From assembly GCA_029448655.1 (NCBI GenBank), contig JACCLO010000006.1, forward strand, positions 2,232,001-2,296,000: a DNA stretch of 64,000 bases, written 5' to 3'. A program made the translations under genes and the position numbers. The stretch's first letter is position 1, and each line of letters starts with the position of its first letter. Of this stretch, positions 55,438-64,000 are shown piece by piece. The notes below the pieces were generated by a model that saw only the letters and a program-made list of their open reading frames with translations, had not been told where the DNA came from and searched no databases. The stretch comes from Wolfiporia cocos (taxonomy: Eukaryota > Basidiomycota > Agaricomycetes > Polyporales > Phaeolaceae).

Positions 55438-56236
55438 TGACACAGAACTAACTTAATATGTCTCCATAGGTCGTCTCGACTGAGCCGACGTCCATATGCT
55501 GGATGAGTGTATGGGACTGCATGCCGAATGATGTGATGTCGGTAGCATTAAGGTAGACTGGTGCTAACAGCTTAGAAGAGGCGGATAGCAGTGGTCAAGA
55601 GAGATTAACTAGTCTGATTCGTAAGTGACTCAGAGTACGGTATATATACAAGAGGGGCTAGGACCCCTAGTACTATGGGTAGGACTAATGGTACCGTAAG
55701 GGTATAGCATACAGTCATACTACATAGGGGGGTGAACCAATGAGGAACGCTGGGGCATAATCATATGGTGTGTGACCGGTAATGGTCGCTGTTGGTATCA
55801 GGGCCGAAGCATGTGATACGGGGATCCCGGAGATGTGTCATAGGCCAACCGGGATATGTCAGGGGATGACACATACACTTTGTAAGGTGTAGTACAGGTC
55901 TCGTGACAAGGAGAAGGCCAGTAATGGCGGTACTGTAGTCATCATGGTAGTGAGGCTGCCGATTGGCTGGCTAGGACATAGACATCATAGGCCTCGATGG
56001 GTAGCAGCGTTAGCCGGTTGTGAGGTACGGAGATGTCCGTACAGGACGGCGTTAGCCGTAGATAAGGTGTTGCTACAGTGATTGATGGAACGTGATAGGT
56101 GATAAGATATCCTATAGATAAGGTAGTATCACGTGACAGGTCGAGCATAGCGTAGAACGTAGATGTTGGACTACAAGTCGTAAACAAATGCTATAAATAG
56201 CAGGGAAGTTTAGGATAGCAGATAGAATCTGTGACA
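55438..56236 (-). repeat. Solo LTR C
   Basis: 799 bp from TGACACAGAAC to AATCTGTGACA, flanked by CTATG (55,433-55,437 and 56,237-56,241). On the minus strand it starts TGTCACAGATTCTATCTG, similar at its tip to solo LTR B, and has a TATAAATAGC box (CTATTTATA on the minus strand) near 56,190. It sits just before the start codon of the broken F-box-like gene. Confidence 0.88.
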
Positions 56237-56375
56237 CTATGATTGCCCGACGAGCACAAATCAACGTCATATATTGTCACACATGGAGGGAAGGCTGGTG
56301 TACGCACCTTTCAGTCTTCAGACAAGCTGCTGGTTTGCACCACAGGCCTAGGAAGACGATAGTCCCCTTGTAAGG
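56237..56375 (-). pseudogene. F-box-gene relic, piece 4 (5' flank)
   Basis: Matches 39,565-39,700 upstream of the intact gene: CATGGAGGGAAGGCTG, TGTACGCACCTTTCAG and AAGCTGCTGGTTTG against CGAGCTGCTACAAC. It completes the series of four pieces. Confidence 0.75.
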
Positions 56376-56916
56376 AGATCTCCAACTCGTTGGCTAAATA
56401 CTGAATCCCGCCTTTGCAGGCGCCTGGCGGCGTTAGCGGTCCGGGTATGTAGGGCACGATCAGTGGCATTTCCGAGTCGCAGACGATCTTCTGAGTTCTG
56501 ACTCCTGACTGCCGCGCTAGGGGCTCGGGGCTCGGAAGCGAAAGTGAAACGCAAATGTCGGGCCGCAAATGATCGGGAAGTGATCGGGGCGGCAATCACT
56601 TCAATTGAGTTTGTACATGACCAAGTGAATCCGCCAAGTGAGTTTGCTAACGGTCGACTACCTGCAGCACAACATCACTGTTGGCGTAGCGGCCCAGCGG
56701 GAATATGTTCACCGGTCTCATTCTCTGCGCATATGACTATAGCATGACCATCAGCCCTGGCACAGCGGCAATGCGGTGGTCGACCGTCAATATGTGGCGG
56801 CCGAATGCACCACTGCGTCCCCGCTTTGCGCCGCCTCGCCAACTGCGCGCCTGCGTGTGTTGACGGGCCCGCAGACTGCCACGCGCGCCGCTGCCGGGAC
56901 ATCGGGCGCACTGACA
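56376..56916. other. Spacer before the inverted partial duplication
   Basis: No recognised gene. A minus-strand frame reads MPLIVPYIPGPLTPPGACKG and may be a leftover exon. Confidence 0.3.
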
Positions 56917-57117
56917 CCACTGCCATCAACTCACCCTCCAGCGAGCACAGCGTCTACTTCGACGCACCCATCATGCACATCTTCAACAGAAAGAGCAAGG
57001 ACGAGCACGAGCACGGTTCCGATGGCAAAGGGACTGATGCAACCGCGGAATCTGCGCCAGATGCAGACCTGCCACTGCCCTCCCGGGGCGGGCCGGACGT
57101 CGACCAAGGATCGAGCA
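56917..57117 (+). pseudogene. Inverted partial copy of the coiled-coil gene's 5' end
   Basis: Plus-strand frame with INSPSSEHSVYFDAPIMHIF, then NRKSKDEHEHGSDGKGTDAT and AESAPDADLP, nearly the same as the N-terminus of the minus-strand gene 1.5 kb away. It stops after GGPDVDQG, running straight into the 3' end of that gene. Confidence 0.85.
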
Positions 57118-57267
57118 TGATCCGACTGCTGAAGCATTGTTTTCTAGTATCTCTGTGTGTTCAGATTGAAGTTTTATTATTTGAAACCTCCATTGCAAAG
57201 CAATATTGTACATGCGATACAGGTATACAGAGCAAACCCAGGCAGCAATATCCATTATGCAGCAATG

Positions 57268-58675
57268 TTATACCAATGACGACTTGCTGGTGAGCTGCTT
57301 GATCTTCGCCTCTCGTTCGCGCTGAGACGACTACCGTGTCAGTGTGGTAGTACCTTCCTCAAGACAAACACTCACGTCATCAACTGCTTTCTGCGCCCGA
57401 AGCCACTCAATCTCCTGGTTCTTTACCTGCAGCATCTCCGTGATTTCGGCTGCATGATCACGGGCGGCATCGCGCGCGTCCGCATAAACCTATCATTGGG
57501 CTCATCAGATACATCTACCGCCAATTCTCAGTTCACTTCAAGCGCACCTGCAGCTGTGCTTGCGCTTTGTCAAACTTCGCTTTTGCCGCGAGGAAATCAA
57601 GCTCCTCTTTGTGAAAGTCACGCAACGCCTTGGCGTGCGCCGAGACGGCCTTGCTCTCCTCCTTGATAGCTCCCTTCTGCATCTTCTGAATATCTGCGAG
57701 CTCGCGAATTGCTTGGGAGATGGCTTGCTTCTCTGCCTTGGCCTCGGAGCGCATTACCCTCGCGACGCGTTTACCCTCCTTGGCTGGATTATCATCTCCA
57801 TGAGCGGCGATAGCAACAAACAGACGAAATCGCGTACCATTCGCCTTGTCGATGCGCAACCGCTGCTTTGGCGTGAGCTCTGCCTCGGCAACTTTACTTC
57901 GTTCCTGGAAATCGCTCGTGTCTACCTGAGAAACAGACGCAGGCCCGATAGTGCCCGGTCCCCCAGCGAACGACCCGCCCGACAGGCTCACCCGCCTGCG
58001 CGGCGAGGTAGCCGTACTGCGAATACTATCGCGATCACGGAGCTGGTCCCTGTCCGCAGACGAGCGTGCCGGGCGGAACGACCGCACCGACGTCGCGCGC
58101 CGCACCTCTCCGCCGTTGCGCTGGGTGTTGTCGGTGGTCACACCGTCTGCATCGGCATCGGCATCGGCATCGGCATCGGCGCCGCGCGCCCGCGGGTCGG
58201 GCTGCGCGTCCTCGGACCAGAGAATGGGGATGGGCTTCATGTCGCCGCCGGCACGCGACGAGCGCGAGAGCGAGCGCTGGCGCGACTTGGGGCTGGCAGA
58301 GGAGGCGTAGCCCGAGTCGGATGCAGGGTCTGCCGTGGGCACGGCGCCCTGCGACTGCGCGAGCTTGGAGCCGGCGGGCTGCTGGTCTTCGGTGGCGTCG
58401 TCGCCGGCAGCGTCTTGGCTGCTGGTGGCGGGCTCTGGAGCGACGGTCACCGAGGGCTGGTGCGTACGGTCGACGTCCGGCCCGCCGGGGGTCAGTGGCA
58501 GGTCTGCATCTGGCGCAGACTCCGCAACTGCACCAGTCCTTTTGCCATCCGCACCGTACTCGTGCTTGCCCTTACTCTTTCTGGTGAAGATGTGCATGAT
58601 GGGTGCGTCGAAGTAGACACTGTGCTCGCTGGAGGGTGAGTTGATGGTGGTGGCGGAGTGGCTATTTGTAGGCAT
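57268..58675 (-). CDS. Uncharacterised protein with C-terminal coiled coil
   Basis: Large first exon from ATG 58,675 down to about 57,537, then short exons ending REREAKIKQLTSKSSLV with TAA at 57,268-57,270. The N-terminal half is low in structure and Ser/Pro/Asp-rich, with a run of Asp-Ala dipeptides coded by a GCATCG hexamer repeat (58,150-58,190) and a basic Ser/Arg stretch (SPKSRQRSLSRSSRAGG). The C-terminal part is helical: AELTPKQRLRIDKANGTRFR, AKAEKQAISQAIRELADIQK, HKEELDFLAAKAKFDKAQAQ. Helical, lipid-binding eisosome-type proteins look roughly like this, but I see no firm match. The gene has left partial copies at 56.9 and 37.0 kb. Confidence 0.7.
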
Positions 58676-59249
58676 GTGAGATCAGAGGAAGAGGCAAATG
58701 CAGGCAGGAGGTCTGAGAGGCGGATATAGGGTCACTTTAGGTGGCTGGAACAGGCTGCGATGTGGTGCCCATTCGGTTTCGGACTGGTGGCGGCGGCTGC
58801 TTGATCTACCCCACATTCTCCCGATATGGCAATTCGCCTACCATGTACAGGATACCTACAATGACGTTTTCCTAGGGAGTGCAAAAACATTTTGCAGGTG
58901 CCACTGGTACGAGAACACAACCTGATATCGCTGTCGACCGATTTCCCTGCCAAAAATAGACGCTCGATAGTGCTGGCCAGCGATGTCGATATCGCAGTCC
59001 CACACTTCGGAAATGCGACCGCTACTGAGCGCGGGCAGTGACCGCTGTGTGACCTATTGTTGGAAGTCGACGCGCTCGGCGCGCGATGGTGCGATCGGAG
59101 TCGCACATCGATCGGAGTCAACCAAGGCGGAAATGGCGGGCGCGGCGGGAGTCGGGGGGCTGATAATCGGGGCGGTACGGGTAGATGAGTCACCGTTGAC
59201 ACGATGTCCTCGACACTGTCCGTTCTGGTCAGATCATGGCGAGATGTGA

Positions 59250-59436
59250 ATGACTTACAGCCTTCCAGCATGCGTGTAGATATCGTAAATCCGAAGTCGA
59301 TGAAGGCCGGGCTGATATACTGGCTCAGAGATGCAAGACCCTTTTTCCCGACACGGCTTGCTCGGCGTTTTGCGTTCGGAAGCGGAGCATTTCCTTCTCC
59401 AGCCGGTATATATTGCAACAACACCTGCGCACTCAT
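59250..59436 (-). CDS. Uncharacterised short ORF, probably a first exon
   Basis: Starts MSAQVLLQYIPAGEGNAPLP and continues KRRASRVGKKGLASLSQYIS and FGFTISTRMLEG, then meets a consensus donor GTAAGT at about 59,258. The open frame continues on to 58,732 but that part is compositionally different and unlikely to be coding. No family recognised; partner exons were not found. Confidence 0.3.
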
Positions 59437-59529
59437 TATTATCAGATCCTTTCAAGTACTTTTCCATCGGCCCTATTCTGTGGATTATGACAACCTGGTC
59501 AATTGATGATGGATGATCTTGATTGGAAG

Positions 59530-60076
59530 TGACACAAGCAACAAACTAGCACTCAACCAGGGGAAGGGGGCTCGCTCAAAGGCGCCTTCCTGATCCCGGG
59601 ACCACTAGCCGTCAAAGGCCAAGACAAGTCTGAGGTTTACGCTCAAGACTGCCTGGCATATATACTCCTAACATATTTGTACATGTTTGTGTACGGCGGC
59701 TCAGAGGCCTCTACGTACTGGTATCTAACTGGCTATGAGCTACGGGCCGGTAATGGCATCGGAGCGCTGGTATGCGATGATGTCCATGGCGACGTAGCGT
59801 ATAAGGGGCGGATCTAATGAGTAGCCAATCTGTCGGGTTCGATCGGTGGTTCTCGTCGATCGTAGGCGCGCTGGTAATGGCGGGGTTCTAAGTCCGTGAT
59901 CGGGCATGGTCTGCCGCGATCGGGGTTGGCCAGTACGGGCCGGGTATAGTGTGGGTTGATCGAGCGTGATCGGCTGCAATCGGGGTGTAGCGCTCTGTGA
60001 CTGGTAGGGTTCTCAGTCGTGCAGAGCCTCGGGTTATTATCCCTGCCTGTTGTACTCGTAGGTCAGGGTGTGTACG
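59530..60076 (-). repeat. LTR family A, older copy, interrupted
   Basis: Starts TGACACAAGCAACAAAC and matches the first 547 bases of the neighbouring full LTR. It stops inside the LTR at GGTGTGTACG, where the younger element is inserted. The missing remainder should lie beyond the window's right end. Confidence 0.82.
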
Positions 60077-61131
60077 TGACACAAGCAACAAACTAGCACT
60101 CAGCGGGGGAAGGGGGCTCGCTCAAAGGCGCCTTCCTGGTCCCGCGAACACTAGCCGTCAAAGGCCAAGACAAGTCTGAGGTTTACGCTCAGACTGTCCG
60201 GCATATATACTCCTAATCTATTTGTACATGTTTGTACGGTGGCTCAGAGGCCTCTACGTACTGGTATCTAACTGGCTATGAGCTATGTGCCGGTAATGGC
60301 ATCGGAGCGCTGGGGTACGCGAGGATGTCCATGGTAACGTAGCGTATAAGGGGCGGATCAATGGAGTAGCCAGTCTATCGGGTTCGATCAGTGGTTCTCG
60401 TCGATCGTGGGTGCGCCGGTAATGGCGGGGTTCTAAGTCCGTGATCGGGCGTGATCTGCCACGATCGGGTATGCGACCGGTGTTCCTCGTTGGTCGGGTT
60501 CATGCCAGTAATGGCGGGACGACCGTTGGTTCATCGGTCAGGGTTCTGCCGTCCCACGGGCAGGGATCTATACAGGGTGTGGTCAGAGGACGCGTCAGGG
60601 GCCTCTGTTCCCGAAGTTACGGTACTGAGGGTCGATCGTTCACGGCCCGGGTTCCCAGAGGTCGCGGTACTGGAGGGAAGCCGTAGCGTGGACTCGTAGA
60701 CTAGGTCTATTGCCTGTAATGGGGAGTGTCCGTGCGGTGGGGACGCGAGGCGTTAGGTTTAGTGTACTGGGTCACGTGCGAGTGTAGACCGTGCCCCTAG
60801 TCGGCGTATAGCGTAGTGTGCGATGGTTTAGCCTGATCTGTACAAGGCGTGCCGTCGTGCTATAGTAGCCTGTTGGGCTCTAGGGGTCGGCTCGTGACTC
60901 CGGGGTTTAGGGACTAGGCAGCGTATGTCTTGCTGCCGGGACTTGGACTGGTTTAAGGGTTAGACTGCTGGTGGCCTGCTAGTGCCTGTAGTGTCCTGTA
61001 TAGCGGAGGGCTTCTACTAGCGTTGCCGTAGGATTCCAGCTGGGCTCGGATAGAGTGCTGTGGCGTGCTTATGGCGTGAATGGGGTGTCAACCTAGGGTG
61101 GTCTACTAGGCTTTGAAATTGGCTTGTGACA
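60077..61131 (-). repeat. LTR family A, 3' LTR of a minus-strand element
   Basis: 1,055 bp from TGACACAAGC to GCTTGTGACA, similar over its length to the reverse complement of the solo LTR at 40,088-41,099. It is followed by GTACCCCCTCTTTTAGC, the complement of a polypurine tract AAAAGAGGGGGTAC, so the element is read on the minus strand and this is its 3' LTR. Confidence 0.85.
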
Positions 61132-61146
61132 GTACCCCCTCTTTTA
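61132..61146 (-). other. Polypurine tract of the minus-strand LTR element
   Basis: On the minus strand AAAAGAGGGGGTAC directly precedes TGTCACAAGCC, the LTR start. Confidence 0.65.
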
Positions 61147-64000
61147 GCAACTCGTCCCCGAGTTTCCTTGCAAGTTCCTTGGACATGGTTCGACTGTGCT
61201 TGTCGGCGCTAGGGCGTGGTACTACTATAGGTCTGATTCGACTTTCTAGTGCCCGTGTGCGCAAGTCTATTTAGGCTGACCGGGATGTCTGAAGTGCTAG
61301 TGTATAGCTTTTCTACTTCAGTGGTCCTATGCCTACATGTCCTGCTGGTGCTGTCTGACCAGTATGTTCGACTCCGAGCTCTGTCTACCGTTGGATCACT
61401 TTGGACTCGCGGGTCCTTGGGTCCTGTAGACGTCCTTGCTCTTTGTCTTACGTGTTCCCTGGTTTCGACAGTGGGTTGTAGTGTAGTGCGTGTATGGTAT
61501 GTCCGCGTGTCTTTTCTACACAACCTGCTTGCAAGTATCCTTCCCTGGAGCGTTTGACTGGCTCCGTATGTCCGTGTGTCCTGTTCGTCCGACCTGTTAC
61601 CTGTTGTCTTCCGCGGTTCGTGGTAGGGATGTCTCGTCTACCGTAGGTATAAAATGAATGTAAGTAATAAGTCCTGGTTCCTATCCGTATGTATCCTATT
61701 TGTACCGTAGGGGGGGGATGTGGTTCCTTTGCTTTTGGGTATATGTGGTTCGTTACTGTGATATGTGTCTTTTCTTTATTTTATGTATATGTTTTTTTGT
61801 TGTTTTCTATATATTTTCTGTATGTTTTTGTTTCTTTTTGTTCGACTTCAATTGTCGGCGTGGTTTTTTTTTGTATCGTAAGGGTCATAACGTATCGTAA
61901 TATTTCGTTGGAAGTGGGGTGTCTGGTTTGTTCTCCCCGGGTTCGTATAGTAAGGGTGTGCCTTTTGCTTATTGCATCGTTGTCTACTGCCTAAGTACGT
62001 GTGCGCGTGATGGCTTTGTTTGCCAAATGCCGCATAGTGGTAGCCCTTCACCGTGTCTTTGGTGAGGCAAGGGTTCGTTGTCGGTGTCCAGAAGGGGTGA
62101 TTTTTCGTTTGGTTTGACCCGAAATAATCGATTTCCCCCCCCTAGATTCAAGCTGTCCTCGGCTTGTGGTTTCCCTTTACTTTTACTCCTTTTCCTTTAC
62201 TTTCCTTCCCTTCGTGCTTGGTCTGAGGGCGCTTCAGCGGCCTTGGTTCCCGAGGTCATGGTACTGAGAGTCGTTCGTGACTCGTGTTTCCAAATGTTAC
62301 GGTACTGAAGGGTGGCGTGGCGTGGACGCGAGCTCGTTGAGGTCGGGTTTCTAGGTACTTGGACCCTTCCATTGTTCGTTCAAGGTGCGTATATTTCCCC
62401 GCATCCTTGGTAGTTTGTTATTCTATTTTATAAATATAAACGAGTGATTAGCGATTTAAGGGGCGCTATCCCCTTGTGAGCTTGTCCGTGCTCGGGTATG
62501 GTTTTATTCGTATCTCTAGTGGGGTTTCCCCGACGCTTCTAGAGATGGAGTCGTTGCAGCGGGCCCGTAGGTTCCCGTGCCTGATCGTATACTTCCGAGG
62601 AATGCCTCGTCTCGGTTGTATTGGTTCGTTATGTTATTATGGGCTATTCTATCGCCCCTATGTTCGGTGTATAGGGATTATCTTATGTTCGTAGTAATCC
62701 AGGGCGTAACACGCTCGCCTGGGTTTCTACGAGCGTAAGAGTATATATTTTTGTTATTAGAGCATTAGGATCTCGCTCGTGTTTTTACTGTATAAGAGGT
62801 GGCGTGTTTCGCCGTGTTCCCTCTTAGGGTATATTTTCCCTTTTCGAGTTCCTCATAGTGCTTTTGGAGGAAAGTACTTAGCTGTGCCCGGTCTGGTTTA
62901 CCGGGAGGTCACGGCGTTGGTTCTTTTCTAGCCGTCTGAGTCTACTGGGGGTTGGTACATGGGCTGTCCAGCTGCCCGATCCGTTTTATGGCCGGAATCG
63001 CCGAATGAGTGTGTGGGGCACTAATGGCCCAAAGCGTTGAAAGGGGCACTGTTTGGCCCGCGTACGAGGTCGATTCGGGTTGAGGGATGATGGTGCATTC
63101 CCGTGGTCGCATAACCGGACATGAGAGGCGGTCCCTGTTCCCACTGCCGTATTCTGGCTTAGGTACTGGGGAGTGGCGTCATGCCGGGATTGGTCGGCTT
63201 CCATGGTCTTTACTGGCGGCGGCTACATGTCCAGCCGCTGGCCCAGGTTGGTGAGACTTGATCTCCTGCTCGGTTCGTTTCTTCCTATGTACGTTAGTGA
63301 ATAATAATTAAAGTGCGCGATCTAGCGCGTGTGGGTATAGTGGCTGGGCGTCTGGTTCGCGTGCGGCCCATAATCCCGGGTTAGGGTCCGACACGTGACG
63401 CTCTGCCTGCCTTGTTCCTGTCGAAGGCGGGGTATAGGTGTATGTTGTTACAGCCGTCTGCTGGGGTGGTGTGTCGGCAGCGGCGACTTGCTTAACTTGA
63501 CGATTCTAGTCGGTGTAGGTGTTTCGAGATCGAGCGGAGGGGGTTGCTTCCTCGGCTGGTAGTTCCGGTTTCTCAGCGCTCCTGGTGGGGTAGCGCGAGG
63601 ACTAGGGAACTCCTGCTTTGGTTGCGGTTCCCTCAGGCTTGATCGGTTACGACGGAAGTGCGCGTCGTATTGGGTTACCAGGACCCCCTCTTCAGGGTGG
63701 GTCCTTCTACTTTTCCTGTTCCTGTTTTCTCTAGAATGTAAGCAAGTATAATATATTTACAACCCCGCGATCTACTTGGTTTGAATCGGGGGTGGGGTTG
63801 GTTCGTTGACCGGAATGGTGCATCGGTCGTATATTCGTTATCCGCGGTATTTCTCGTCGCGGTGGTGGACTGCCGGTGGTTCTCGTAGGCTGTCCCGGAA
63901 TGGGGTCGTCATGGATGTAGTGACGATCGAATTGGTCCGTCTTGCGCTGAGCTGGTGAAGTGCGCCAGGGCTCTTGCATTAGCGGGGATCGGTACTGCGT
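61132..64000 (-). mobile_element. Internal 3' region of the minus-strand LTR element (runs off the window)
   Basis: 2.9 kb without a recognisable gag or pol domain on either strand; frames are short. T-rich stretches (61,780-61,880) and a G-rich run are present. A block at 62,215-62,335 repeats, in the same orientation, the motif set of LTR positions 60,570-60,700 (TTCCCGA, TACGGTACTGA, GTAGCGTGGAC). This is either a long non-coding 3' part or a decayed element with other insertions. Confidence 0.5.

Noticed and set aside
57560..58639. 359-codon plus-strand ORF opposite the coiled-coil gene
   Set aside because: Arg/Gly-rich antisense shadow; the minus frame has splice sites, a coiled coil and duplicated relics that share its reading frame.
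58732..59257. Continuation of the minus-strand ORF beyond the donor at 59,258
   Set aside because: A consensus GTAAGT follows MLEG and the remaining sequence is Ser/Pro/Arg-rich without pattern; probably intron and flank.
1..64000. tRNA and rRNA genes
   Set aside because: I looked for B-box-like GGTTCGANNCC strings; those found lie in GGTTCA repeats of the hAT and form no cloverleaf by eye. A covariance-model scan would be decisive.

Overview
The window looks like nuclear DNA of a basidiomycete fungus, most likely an agaricomycete. Genes are cut by many GT-AG introns of about 50 bases, housekeeping genes sit close together, and there are basidiomycete-type families (a DUF6533 membrane protein, a MULE transposase remnant with a SWIM zinc finger, chromodomain Ty3/gypsy elements). 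All calls come from reading the sequence; exon borders were placed by eye from splice signals, reading frame and family resemblance.

Positions 1-39,600 are mainly genic. In order they hold: the tail of an unknown gene, Mediator subunit MED22, a peroxisomal SCP2 protein, the mitochondrial dynamin MGM1/OPA1 (minus), two tandem DapA-family aldolases, a decayed alpha/beta-hydrolase copy split by a MULE, its better-kept paralogue, a DUF6533 membrane protein, the RNA polymerase III repressor MAF1, the anaphase-promoting-complex subunit APC6/CDC16, a LisH protein, an unknown proline-rich protein, a nucleolar RRM protein (NIFK/Nop15 type), a divergent pair of PHO84-like phosphate transporters, and an F-box-like protein (minus).

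Positions 40,000-56,400 are a stack of mobile elements. A second copy of the F-box-like gene lies here in pieces, in order and in the same orientation as the intact one. Between its pieces lie a hAT element (8-bp target duplication) that contains another hAT, a solo LTR (5-bp duplication AGATC) that itself contains a complete 8.4-kb Ty3/gypsy element (duplication CTTAC), a doubled element filled with a 22-bp palindromic minisatellite, and a further solo LTR (duplication CTATG).

The Ty3/gypsy element (43,875-52,263) is the main item of interest. Its pol carries a dUTPase domain with all five family motifs between protease and reverse transcriptase, a chromodomain after the integrase, and its last 1.1 kb is overlapped in another frame by a third ORF with two CCHC zinc knuckles. 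Gag and protease are related by a -1 frame change, and protease and reverse transcriptase by one extra A in an A-run. The two LTRs differ by only two substitutions that I can see plus a 74-bp deletion, so the insertion is young.

Positions 56,400-59,500 hold a coiled-coil protein gene (minus) with an inverted partial copy of its own 5' end beside it; a relic of its 3' end lies 20 kb away at 37 kb. From 59,530 to the end is an LTR inserted into an older LTR of the same family, followed by internal sequence of a minus-strand LTR element that runs off the window. A solo copy of the same LTR family, in the opposite orientation, stands at 40,088-41,099.
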